The notes beneath the pieces were generated by a model. The model made no database searches. It was not told the origin of the DNA and saw only the letters and a program-made list of their open reading frames with translations. This document shows, one piece after another, positions 16,609 to 23,749 of a DNA stretch of 29,674 nucleotides. This DNA comes from UBA6019 sp035535055. Lineage in GTDB: Bacteria; Chloroflexota; Dormibacteria; Dormibacterales; Dormibacteraceae. Each line of letters starts with the position of its first letter. Position 1 is the first letter of the stretch. The stretch covers positions 1 to 29,674 of the forward strand of contig DATLQT010000033.1 of assembly GCA_035535055.1 (NCBI GenBank), written 5' to 3'. Position numbers and translations under genes: made by a program.

Positions 16609-18666
16609 GTGGCCTCTCTCGACACCCCGCTCGACTCCCTCACGGGGCTCCGCGCGGGGGAGAAGAAGGCGCTCGCCAAGCTCGGATTGAGGACGGTGCG
16701 GGAGCTCCTCCTGGACCTCCCGGTCGGGATCGACACCTACGGCGAGCCCGTGCGGGTCCGCGAGCTCCGGCCCGGCCAGCAATCGACCGTGATCGGGACG
16801 CTGACCTCGATCGCCGTGCGTCGGACCAAGCGCAAGTTCATGAAGCTCACCGACGCCACGCTCGTCGACGACGTAGGCGGCCGGCTCAACCTGGTCTGGT
16901 TCAATCAGCCCTGGATTGCCAACCAGCTGCACCGGGGTGACCGGGTGGCGGTGGCGGGCGAGGCCAAGCTCAGCGGCTACGGCAGCGCCTGGGAGATGCG
17001 CAACCCCCACCACGAGCGGGTCAGCGGTCCCGACGGTCCCCGCCGGGTGGGCGGGCTGATGCCGAGGTACAGGCTCAGCGCCGGGCTGACCAACAAGAAG
17101 TTGTCGGAGCTGGTGGAGCCGCTGCTGCCACTGGCGGCGCAGCTGGCGGACCCGCTGCCGCCTGGGACCCGGGAACGGCACCGATTCCCGGATATCGCGG
17201 AGTCGGTTCGCCTGGGCCACCGCCCCGAAGAGCGTGAGGAGTGGCTGACGGCGCGCCGTCGGATGAGCTTCAGCGAGCTGCTGGCGCTGCAGGTCGCCTT
17301 CCTACGCAACCAGCGCCAGCTGGAGTCGGAGCCGGCAACTCCGGTCCCCTACCGCCAGGAGGTGATCGACCGCTTCAAGGCGGGCGTCGGTTTCGCGCTC
17401 ACTAACGCGCAGAGGAGGGCTACTTGGGAGATCTTCCAGGACCTCGAGCGACCGGTGCCGATGAACCGTCTCCTGAACGGCGACGTCGGCTCGGGAAAGA
17501 CCGCCGTGGCGGCCGCCGCGGTGGCCATGACGCACGCGGCGGGGCTGCAGTCGGTGGTCATGGCGCCAACCGAGATCCTGGCCCGCCAGCACCTCACCAA
17601 GTTCCGCGCATACCTGGAGGCGAGCTTCCCCGACCTCAAGGTCGACCTCCTAGTCAGCGGCCTACCGGCCGCCGAGAGGCGCCGGGTGACGATGGCGGTC
17701 GCCTCCGGCCAGACCGCCCTCCTGGTCGGCACCCACGCCCTCATCGAGGAGAAGGTCGAGATCCTGAACCTCGGCTTGGCCGTGGTCGACGAGCAGCACC
17801 GCTTCGGCACCCGGCAGCGGGAGGTGCTCCGCGCCAAGGGCCGAGGCCGGCCGCACTTCCTGGCGATGACGGCGACGCCCATCCCGCGCACGCTGGCGCT
17901 GGCCCTCTACGGGGATATGACAGTCTCGGTGCTCGACGAGCTGCCGCCAGGCCGGACGCCGGTGGATACGCGGGTGGTGTCGCCGGACCGGCGAGAGGAG
18001 GCGTACGAGCTGGTCCGCGCCGAGGTGGCGGCGGGCCGCCAGGCGTTCGTCATCTGCCCGCTGATAGAGGAGTCGGACAAGCTGGAGGCGAAGGCGGCGA
18101 CGATCGAGTTCGATCGGCTCAGGACCGAGGTCTTCCCGGAGCTGCAGCTCGACCTCGTCCACGGCCGGCTCCGGGACAAGGACGCGGTGATGCGCCGCTT
18201 CGCATCCGGCGAGGTGCAGGTGCTGGTCGCCACGCCCGTCGTGGAGGTGGGCGTCGACGTTCCCAACGCGACGGTGATGCTGATCGAGGGCGCCGACCGC
18301 TTCGGGCTGGCGCAGCTGCACCAGTTCCGAGGCCGAGTTGGCCGCGGGGCCCATCGCTCCTATTGCCTGCTGCTGGCGGAGGATCCCGCCGAGCCGGCCC
18401 GCGAGCGGCTGCAGCTGGTCGCCCGTGAGCAGGACGGGTTCCGGCTGGCGGAGGAGGACCTCAGGGTGCGCGGGGCTGGCGAACTGGCCGGCTCGCGCCA
18501 GCACGGCGCGTCCGACCTGGCGATGGCGGAGCTGCTCAACCCGCACCTGCTGCACGAGGCACGGCAGGAGGCGGAGAGGCTGCTGGCAGAGGACCCCGAG
18601 CTGGCTGGCAGCCCGGCCCTGGCCGAGCGGGTCGAGCACTTGCTGGAGCAGATGTCCCTGAGCTGA
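16609..18666 (+). CDS. recG: ATP-dependent DNA helicase RecG
   Basis: RecG remodels stalled replication forks and branched DNA. The 685-residue protein has an N-terminal wedge/OB region (LDSLTGLRAGEKKALAKLGL, then STVIGTL). Helicase motifs follow in order: GDVGSGKTA (Walker A, about residue 290), APTEILARQH, DEQHRFG (about 394), MTATPIPRTLA, and in the second RecA fold RGRVGRGAHRSYCLLL. The GTG start is chosen because the following VASLDTPLDSL is the usual RecG opening and the -10 lies 7 nt upstream; the longer frame upstream is antisense to the peptidase. It is followed by a decayed HNH gene. Confidence 0.97.
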   Translation: MASLDTPLDSLTGLRAGEKKALAKLGLRTVRELLLDLPVGIDTYGEPVRVRELRPGQQSTVIGTLTSIAVRRTKRKFMKLTDATLVDDVGGRLNLVWFNQPWIANQLHRGDRVAVAGEAKLSGYGSAWEMRNPHHERVSGPDGPRRVGGLMPRYRLSAGLTNKKLSELVEPLLPLAAQLADPLPPGTRERHRFPDIAESVRLGHRPEEREEWLTARRRMSFSELLALQVAFLRNQRQLESEPATPVPYRQEVIDRFKAGVGFALTNAQRRATWEIFQDLERPVPMNRLLNGDVGSGKTAVAAAAVAMTHAAGLQSVVMAPTEILARQHLTKFRAYLEASFPDLKVDLLVSGLPAAERRRVTMAVASGQTALLVGTHALIEEKVEILNLGLAVVDEQHRFGTRQREVLRAKGRGRPHFLAMTATPIPRTLALALYGDMTVSVLDELPPGRTPVDTRVVSPDRREEAYELVRAEVAAGRQAFVICPLIEESDKLEAKAATIEFDRLRTEVFPELQLDLVHGRLRDKDAVMRRFASGEVQVLVATPVVEVGVDVPNATVMLIEGADRFGLAQLHQFRGRVGRGAHRSYCLLLAEDPAEPARERLQLVAREQDGFRLAEEDLRVRGAGELAGSRQHGASDLAMAELLNPHLLHEARQEAERLLAEDPELAGSPALAERVEHLLEQMSLS

Positions 18667-18684
18667 GTTGTTTCGTTGGTCGTA

Positions 18685-19018
18685 GTGGACGTGGCCGTCC
18701 TGCGTCGGGTCATCATCTTCGACTCCGACTCGATCGTCATCAACGTCGGCCGCACCAAGCGAATCGTCAACGGTTCCCGGACGAGAGCGCTGCACGCGAG
18801 AGGCTAGTGCTGCCCTTCCCCGGCTGCGACAGGCCAGCGAGCAGGACGAACGCCCACCGCATTACGCACTGGGCGAGGGGCGGAACAAGTGACCTTGACA
18901 ACCTTGCTCTCCTCTATCACCGCCACCGCTTGATGCCCACGAGGGAGGATGGCAGCTGGCCAAACAGGACGACGGGTGGCTGCTGACGATCCCGCCGATG
19001 CTGGCCTTTAGCGGATAA
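18685..19018 (+). pseudogene. Decayed DUF222/HNH endonuclease gene, C-terminal fragment in three frames
   Basis: Translation in three successive frames reads like the C-terminus of the DUF222-HNH family (13E12-type). Frame one (18685-18804) gives VIIFDSDSIVINVGRTKRIV and ends at TAG 18805. The second frame gives LPFPGCDRPASRTNAHRITHW, then GGTSDLDNLALLYHRHR (to about 18935). The third gives HEGGWQLAKQDDGW and stops at 19018. The family motif FPGCDRP is intact, but AHHI is AHRI and the LCxxHH block is LYHRHR. The 5' part is missing. It fills most of the 380-nt recG-selD interval and is presumably a relic of an inserted selfish gene. Confidence 0.75.
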
Positions 19019-19046
19019 CTGTCGGTCGCACACGTACCCTTCAGCC

Positions 19047-20072
19047 ATGTCGGCTCGCGATGCGATAAGGCTCACGGAGTACAGCCACGGGGCTGGTTGA
19101 GCCTGCAAGCTCAGCCCGGTGGAGCTTGGGCAGGTCCTCCAGGCGCTCCCACCACTGACGGACCCACGGGTGCTGGTCGGTGCTAGGACCGGGGATGACG
19201 CAGCGGTGTTCCGGATCGCTCCCGACCGGGCGCTGGTCGCCACGGTCGACTTCTTCACGCCCATCGTCGACGATCCCCGCGCTTACGGAGCGATAACCGC
19301 CGCCAACTCGCTCAGCGATGTCTACGCAATGGGGGCCGCGCCTCTCTTCGCGCTCAGCATCGTCGGCTTCCCGCGCGACCTCCTGGAGACCGGGATGCTG
19401 GCCGAGATCGTCGCCGGGGGAGCCGCCAAGATGGCCGAGGCCGGGGTGCCGGTGGTCGGCGGCCACTCCATCGACGACGCCGAGCCCAAGTTCGGCTATG
19501 CCGTGACGGGCGAGGTCCATCCCGACCGGGTGATCAGCAATCGGGGCGCTCGCCCGGGCGACCTGCTCTTCCTGACTAAGCCGCTGGGCACGGGGATCAT
19601 CACCACCGCGATCAAGCGCGGGCTCTGCCCGGAGCCCGTCGCCGCGGCAGCGATCGCCAGCATGAGCGCACTCAACCGGGAGGCGTCCGCGGCCATGGTG
19701 GAGGTCGGCGCGTCGGCGGCTACCGACGTGACTGGGTTCGGGCTTCTCGGCCACCTGCGCAATCTCGGCGCGGGCGCCGTCATCGACGCCGGTGCAGTTC
19801 CCTATTTGGATGGCGTGCGCGAGCTTGCCGCCCGGGACCTCTTCCCGGATGGCACCAGGCGCAACCATGCGAGCCTGGCGGCGGAGGTCGACTGGGGCGG
19901 CCTCGACCCCGTCGAGCAGCTGCTGCTGAGCGACGCCCAGACCTCGGGCGGCCTGCTGGTGGCGATCCCGGCGGCAGCGGCGGGCCGTTTCCAGGCGGCG
20001 GTTCCGGCCGCGATCGAGATCGGGGAGGTCCGCGACGATGGCCGCCTTCGTGTCCGCTGTCCTTCAAATTGA
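19047..20072 (+). CDS. selD: Selenide, water dikinase (selenophosphate synthetase) with in-frame TGA for selenocysteine
   Basis: SelD makes selenophosphate from selenide and ATP, the selenium donor for selenocysteine and selenouridine. Read from ATG 19047 with TGA at 19098-19100 as Sec, the 341-residue protein opens RLTEYSHGAG-Sec-ACKLSP. This aligns with the E. coli opening RLTQYSHGAGCGCKISP: Sec18 replaces Cys17 and K21 matches the essential Lys20. A stop-to-stop frame begins only at 19119 and lacks the catalytic loop. Later motifs GDDAAVF, ANSLSDVYAMG, GGHSIDD and TDVTGFGLLGHL confirm the family. The stop overlaps rsmD as TTGA. The host must encode SelA, SelB and tRNA-Sec elsewhere; none is in the window. 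Confidence 0.95.
19101..19135 (+). promoter_or_regulatory. Putative bacterial SECIS stem-loop in selD
   Basis: Directly after the TGA, GCCTGC (19101-19106) pairs with GCAGGT (19130-19135, one G-U), and AAGCTC (19107-19112) pairs with GAGCTT (19122-19127), with a GG bulge at 19128-19129. The 9-nt apical loop AGCCCGGTG has G at its second position, as bacterial SECIS elements tend to have. The 12-nt distance from TGA to the loop is somewhat shorter than described for most. It would recruit SelB for selenocysteine insertion. Confidence 0.75.
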
Positions 20073-20611
20073 AGGCGAGGCTCCGCGTCCATGGAGGCGA
20101 GCTCGGCGGTAGGAGGCTGCTCACCCCCAGGGGTGTGCGGCCGAGCCAGGGCGTAGTCAAGGAGGCGGTCTTCAACGTCCTCGCCGCCCGGCTCGAGGGC
20201 ACCCGCGTCATCGATCTCTTCGCCGGGTCCGGCGCGCTCGGTATCGAGGCCATGAGCCGCGGAGCGGTCGCCGCGACCTTCGTCGAGTCCGACCACAGGG
20301 TCATCGCGGTGCTGAAGCGCAATCTCGCCGAGCTCGGACTGGCGGACCGCTCGCGGGTGGTCCAGGCCGACGCCACCCGCTGGGTCGAGCTGCACCCGGC
20401 AGAGGTGGGCAGGGCGGATGTCGTCTTCGCCGATCCCCCTTACCGTGACCCGCTGCTGCCTGAGCTCATGGCAGCCCTCGACGCGGCCGCCACTGGAACC
20501 GTGGTGCTGGAGTGGGCGACGCGCGAGGAGCTGCCGCCGCTGCTCCGGCTCGAGGTCCGCCGCGACCGGGCCTATGGCGCCAGCCGCCTTACAATCCTCG
20601 CGCCCAGATGA
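20069..20611 (+). CDS. rsmD: 16S rRNA (guanine966-N2)-methyltransferase
   Basis: RsmD methylates G966 of 16S rRNA using S-adenosylmethionine. The 180 residues show RPSQGVVKEAVFNVL, the SAM motif DLFAGSGALGIEAMSRGA and the catalytic VFADPPY. Length is typical. The TTG start overlaps the selD stop as TTGA, and its own stop overlaps coaD as ATGA, so the three genes are translationally chained. The rsmD-coaD pair is a common bacterial arrangement. Confidence 0.96.
   Translation: MKARLRVHGGELGGRRLLTPRGVRPSQGVVKEAVFNVLAARLEGTRVIDLFAGSGALGIEAMSRGAVAATFVESDHRVIAVLKRNLAELGLADRSRVVQADATRWVELHPAEVGRADVVFADPPYRDPLLPELMAALDAAATGTVVLEWATREELPPLLRLEVRRDRAYGASRLTILAPR
20590..20595 (+). promoter_or_regulatory. 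Possible internal -10 element for coaD
   Basis: TACAAT inside the last codons of rsmD lies 12 nt before the coaD ATG, which would give a leader of about 5 nt. It resembles the rpmB -10. No -35 is evident and the bases also encode rsmD, so it may be chance. Confidence 0.25.
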
Positions 20612-21099
20612 GTCGAGCCTCCAGCAAGCTGGCCCTCTACCCGGCCACCTTCGACCCCTTCACCAACGGCCATCTCGATGTCCTCGAGCGCGCCCGTCTG
20701 ATCTTCGACAAGGTGGTCGTCGGGGTCCTGAAGAATCCCGCCAAGAGCCCCCTCTTCAGCGAGGAGGAGCGGCTCGAGATGATCCGCGAGACGCTGAAGG
20801 ACCGTGATAACGTCGAGGTCAGCTCCTTCCACGGGTTGACGGTCGACTATGCGCGCGAGATCGGCGCCGGCACCCTCGTCCGGGGCCTTCGCTCCTACTC
20901 CGACTTCGACACTGAGCTCCAGCTCGCGCTCATGAACCGCAAGCTGGCGCCCGACCTGCAGACGATTTTTCTGATGTCAAGCTTCGCTCACATATTCGTG
21001 AGCTCCAGTACCATCAAAGACATCGCTAGCTACGGACGGGACGTCGGCGATTTCGTCCCTCCGGCCGTCGCCCAGCGTCTCAAGGAGAAGTTCAAATAA
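20608..21099 (+). CDS. coaD: Phosphopantetheine adenylyltransferase
   Basis: CoaD transfers AMP from ATP to 4'-phosphopantetheine, giving dephospho-CoA, the penultimate step of coenzyme A synthesis. The 163-residue protein opens LALYPATFDPFTNGHLD, with the nucleotidyl-transfer motif T19-x-G-H22. RGLRSYSDFDTELQLALMNRKLAP matches the family's substrate-binding block. The C-terminal ISSTxVR motif reads SSSTIKD, so its arginine is lysine, a mild deviation. The ATG overlaps rsmD as ATGA; the stop is followed in overlap by a coiled-coil gene that appears to begin at ATA. Confidence 0.96.
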   Translation: MSRASSKLALYPATFDPFTNGHLDVLERARLIFDKVVVGVLKNPAKSPLFSEEERLEMIRETLKDRDNVEVSSFHGLTVDYAREIGAGTLVRGLRSYSDFDTELQLALMNRKLAPDLQTIFLMSSFAHIFVSSSTIKDIASYGRDVGDFVPPAVAQRLKEKFK

Positions 21100-21635
21100 A
21101 GGTCGACGAGCTGCTCGATCGGTTGGAGAGCCTGGTCCACGAGGCTCGGCGAATCCCCTTCACCGCCAGCGTGACGCTGAACGAGGACGACGTAATGGAC
21201 ATCGTCGACCAGCTCCGCTTCAACCTCCCGGAGGAGATCAAGCAGGCCAACTGGACGGTGTCCGAGCAGCAGCGGCTGATCGCCGAGGCACACAGCGAAG
21301 CGGGCCGGATTGTCTCCCGTGCCAACGAGAAAGCGGAGGCGATCGTCTCCGAGCAGGAGGTGCTCCGCCGCGCCGAGCGACAGGCCCAGCAGGTCGTTCG
21401 AGACGCCCAGAACCGAGCCGAGCAGATCGTCCGCGAGGCGGAGGGTTACGCCCTCGAGCAGCTCCAGCAACTGGAGGCCCACCTCGGCCGCACCCTCGCC
21501 ACGGTGAAGCGCGGGGTGGAGGCACTCCAGCCCAGCGGCGGAGGCCACGAGACGGCGCCTGCCGCTGTCGCTGGCGGCCGGGACGGCCGGGACGGCCGGG
21601 ACAACCGGGGCGACGAGGACGTCGAAGAGGGCTAG
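21096..21635 (+). CDS. SepIVA-like (DivIVA-type) coiled-coil protein, apparent ATA start
   Basis: A 179-residue protein resembling mycobacterial SepIVA, a coiled-coil cell-division factor encoded near rnc. The start VDELLDRLESLVHEARRIPF matches the SepIVA N-terminus. Residues about 55-130 are a long Ala/Glu/Arg-rich coiled coil (RRAERQAQQVVRDAQNRAEQ). The C-terminus is Gly/Arg/Asp rich. The first ATG/GTG/TTG is TTG 21123, which removes nine conserved N-terminal residues. ATA 21096 overlaps the coaD stop as ATAA and has AGGAG (21083-21087) 8 nt upstream, so ATA initiation is proposed. Annotation pipelines may call it an ATP synthase subunit B-like protein. Function here is inferred from similarity and position. 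Confidence 0.75.
   Translation: MKVDELLDRLESLVHEARRIPFTASVTLNEDDVMDIVDQLRFNLPEEIKQANWTVSEQQRLIAEAHSEAGRIVSRANEKAEAIVSEQEVLRRAERQAQQVVRDAQNRAEQIVREAEGYALEQLQQLEAHLGRTLATVKRGVEALQPSGGGHETAPAAVAGGRDGRDGRDNRGDEDVEEG
21576..21602 (+). repeat. Three tandem copies of a 9-bp repeat
   Basis: GGCCGGGAC occurs three times without mismatch and encodes Gly-Arg-Asp three times in the C-terminal tail of the SepIVA-like protein. A perfect 9-bp repeat is prone to copy-number change by slippage, which would alter tail length without a frameshift. Confidence 0.85.
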
Positions 21636-21651
21636 AGCCCTTCGATTCCGG

Positions 21652-21657
21652 TAAACT
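21652..21657 (+). promoter_or_regulatory. Putative -10 element for rpmF
   Basis: TAAACT lies 12 nt before the rpmF ATG in the 34-nt gap after the SepIVA-like gene, which would give a leader of about 5 nt. A short inverted repeat GGGCT-AG-AGCCC lies just upstream (21629-21640). No -35 is evident. Confidence 0.4.
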
Positions 21658-21669
21658 CTTACCTTCGCC

Positions 21670-21846
21670 ATGGGACTGCCGAAGGTAAAGCTGTCGAAGG
21701 GACGCAAGGGCCGTCGCCGCTCGCACCTGGCCCTGCACCTGCCGAACCTGCAGCCCTGCCCGCAGTGCAAGCATCCGCGCCTGCAGCACACGATCTGCCC
21801 CAACTGCGGTCACTACGCCGGCCGCGAGGTTCTCAAGACAGACTGA
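21670..21846 (+). CDS. rpmF: 50S ribosomal protein L32
   Basis: A 58-residue zinc-binding ribosomal protein. MGLPKVKLSKGRKGRRRSH is the usual basic opening, followed by the CPQC and CPNC pairs and the ending YAGREVL. The gene is short enough to be missed by length filters. In many genomes a DUF177 gene precedes rpmF; here the SepIVA-like gene lies there instead. Its stop overlaps the proposed CTG start of fabD. Confidence 0.96.
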   Translation: MGLPKVKLSKGRKGRRRSHLALHLPNLQPCPQCKHPRLQHTICPNCGHYAGREVLKTD

Positions 21847-22766
21847 GCGCACCTCGCAGGCTCGGTTTTCTCTTTCCGGGCCAGGGATCACAGGCGCCCG
21901 GCATGGGCGCCGAGCTCCTCGCCGATCCCGAGATCGCGGCTCTCAGCGAGCGCTGCAGCGCCGAGGTTGACCTCCGCCACCTGCTGGTGGATGCCCAGGA
22001 GGAGGAGCTTCGCCTCACCCAGAACGCCCAACCCGCCCTCTGTTTTGTGGGCATCGGCATGACCCTCCTCCTGCGCCGGGCCGGCCTCGAGCCCGCGGCC
22101 GCTGCCGGCCACTCGGTCGGCGAGTACGCGGGACTCTGCTGCGCTGGCGCCCTCAGTCCCGAGGAGACGATCTCCGCGGTCATCCAGCGTGGTCGGGCGA
22201 TGGCCGAGGCGGTCCCCGCCGGGGAGACCTCCATGGCAGCCGTGCTCGGCCTGGCGCCGGAGGCGGTCACCGAAGCCCTCGCCGGCATCGAGAGCTGCTG
22301 GCCGGCCAACTACAACACGCCGACCCAGACGGTGATCGGCGGCAGCCTGGCCGGCCTCGGCGAGGCGGAGCGCGCGCTGACCGCCGCAGGCGCCCGCAGG
22401 GTCATCCGGCTCAACGTGAGCGCGGCCTTTCACACGCCCTTCGTCGAGCCCGCGGCGAGGCGACTCCGGGAGGTCCTCGACCCCCTCGACTGGTCGGAGC
22501 CCGCGATCCCGGTGGCGGCCAACCTGACCGGTTCACCCTATCCCTCGGGACCCGACTTCCCGGACGTCCTGGAGCGCCAGCTGAAGTCCCCGGTGCGGTG
22601 GTCGGAGTGTGTACGCTCGCTCTCGGAGCTGGGCGTGACAGACTTCCTCGAGGTCGGCCCCGGGCGGGCGCTGAGAGGCATGATGAAGGAGCTGGCGCCG
22701 GGTGCTGGAGCCCACGCCGCAGGCGCCCCGGCGGCGATCTCGGAACTCGCCGGACTGTTAGAGTAA
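21843..22766 (+). CDS. fabD: Malonyl-CoA:ACP transacylase, probable CTG start
   Basis: FabD loads malonate from CoA onto acyl carrier protein for fatty-acid chain extension. Motifs are LFPGQGSQAPGMG at the N-terminus, the nucleophile GHSVGEYAG (S91), the malonate-binding arginine region IQRGRAMAEAV, and the catalytic AFHTPF (H197). With CTG 21843 the protein has 307 residues, the normal length, and begins 10 residues before the FPGQG block. The only ordinary start upstream, ATG 21765, lies deep in rpmF in another frame and would add 26 unnatural residues. CTG overlaps the rpmF stop as CTGA, although the ribosome binding site is weak. acpP follows 33 nt later. Confidence 0.93.
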   Translation: MSAPRRLGFLFPGQGSQAPGMGAELLADPEIAALSERCSAEVDLRHLLVDAQEEELRLTQNAQPALCFVGIGMTLLLRRAGLEPAAAAGHSVGEYAGLCCAGALSPEETISAVIQRGRAMAEAVPAGETSMAAVLGLAPEAVTEALAGIESCWPANYNTPTQTVIGGSLAGLGEAERALTAAGARRVIRLNVSAAFHTPFVEPAARRLREVLDPLDWSEPAIPVAANLTGSPYPSGPDFPDVLERQLKSPVRWSECVRSLSELGVTDFLEVGPGRALRGMMKELAPGAGAHAAGAPAAISELAGLLE

Positions 22767-22799
22767 CGAGCGATTTGACGCTCCATTGGAGGCGGTAGC

Positions 22800-23045
22800 T
22801 TGGAAAGCCAGAAGATCAGTTTTGACGACTTTAAGAACATCGTGGTCGAGCGCCTCGGCTGCGAGCCCGAGCAGGTGACGATGGACGCGTCATTCCAGGA
22901 GGACCTGAACGCGGACTCGCTCGACCTGGTCGAGCTTATCTACGCGTTCGAGGAGAACACCGGCCTCGAAATCCCCGACGAGGACGCGGAGAAGATCACC
23001 ACCGTCGGCCAGGCCTGGGAGTACATCACGGAGAAGTCTTCCTGA
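22800..23045 (+). CDS. acpP: Acyl carrier protein
   Basis: The 81-residue carrier of growing acyl chains, acidic and helical. The phosphopantetheine site is the serine in ADSLD (S40), within LNADSLDLVELIYAFEE. TTG 22800 is supported by GGAGG 7 nt upstream. It lies between fabD and rnc, the classical fab order with fabG and fabF absent. Its stop overlaps the proposed CTG start of rnc. Confidence 0.96.
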   Translation: MESQKISFDDFKNIVVERLGCEPEQVTMDASFQEDLNADSLDLVELIYAFEENTGLEIPDEDAEKITTVGQAWEYITEKSS

Positions 23046-23749
23046 AGGCCACCTCGGCCCCTGTCCCTCTCAGCGATCTCCGGGAGCTAGAGCATAAGAT
23101 CGGAATCGCCTTCCGAGACCCCAGCCTGCTGGAGGAGGCGATGACCCACAGCTCCTACGCCAACGAGTACCCGTCACTGGGGCGCCGTGACAACGAGCGC
23201 CTCGAGTACCTCGGCGACGCCGTGCTCCAGCTGATCACGGCCGAGTACCTCTACAAGATTCGCCCCTCCGCCCATGAGGGGGAGCTGACCCAGACCCGAT
23301 CGGCGATGGTCAACACCAACACCCTCGCCTCGCTCTCCGCCGAGCTGGACCTCGGAGCCCACCTCTTCCTGGGGAAGGGGGTGGCCCGCACCGGCGGACG
23401 GGGCCAGCGCTCTCTCCTGGCCAACGCGTTCGAGGCCACGCTGGGCGCGATCTTCCTCGACGCCGGCTATGACGCCGCCTACCACTTCTACCTCGGCCGC
23501 TTCCGGGCTCTGCCGGCGCCAGTCCAGGACGAGAACTTCAAGGGGCGCCTCCAGCAGGTGGTCCAGGAGCGCTACGGGACGACGCCCTACTACGACATCG
23601 TCGCCAGCCAGGGTCCCGGCCACCGGCGTGAGTACCTGGCCGTCGTCTACGCCGGCAGCGAGCCGCTCGGCAAGGGCAACGGTGGCACCAAGCAGGCCGC
23701 CGAGCAGGAGTCGGCCCGGGACGCGCTGGCGCAGCTGGGAGTGGCCTGA
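23042..23749 (+). CDS. rnc: Ribonuclease III, probable CTG start
   Basis: RNase III cuts double-stranded RNA and matures rRNA precursors. The first ATG in frame (23141, MTHSSYANE) would delete the first helices of the nuclease domain. Starting at CTG 23042 restores SDLRELEHKIGIAFRDPSLL and gives 235 residues, the usual length. CTG overlaps the acpP stop as CTGA and has GGAG 8 nt upstream. The signature NERLEYLGDAVLQL carries the catalytic acidic residues, and the C-terminal double-stranded RNA-binding domain runs from about 160, with GKGNGGTKQAAEQESARDAL. The stop overlaps the next gene as CTGA. Confidence 0.95.
   Translation: MKATSAPVPLSDLRELEHKIGIAFRDPSLLEEAMTHSSYANEYPSLGRRDNERLEYLGDAVLQLITAEYLYKIRPSAHEGELTQTRSAMVNTNTLASLSAELDLGAHLFLGKGVARTGGRGQRSLLANAFEATLGAIFLDAGYDAAYHFYLGRFRALPAPVQDENFKGRLQQVVQERYGTTPYYDIVASQGPGHRREYLAVVYAGSEPLGKGNGGTKQAAEQESARDALAQLGVA

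Noticed and set aside
18895..18900. Perfect TTGACA, a -35 consensus
   Set aside because: It codes for the Leu-Asp-Asn of the HNH remnant and has no -10 element at 16-18 nt.
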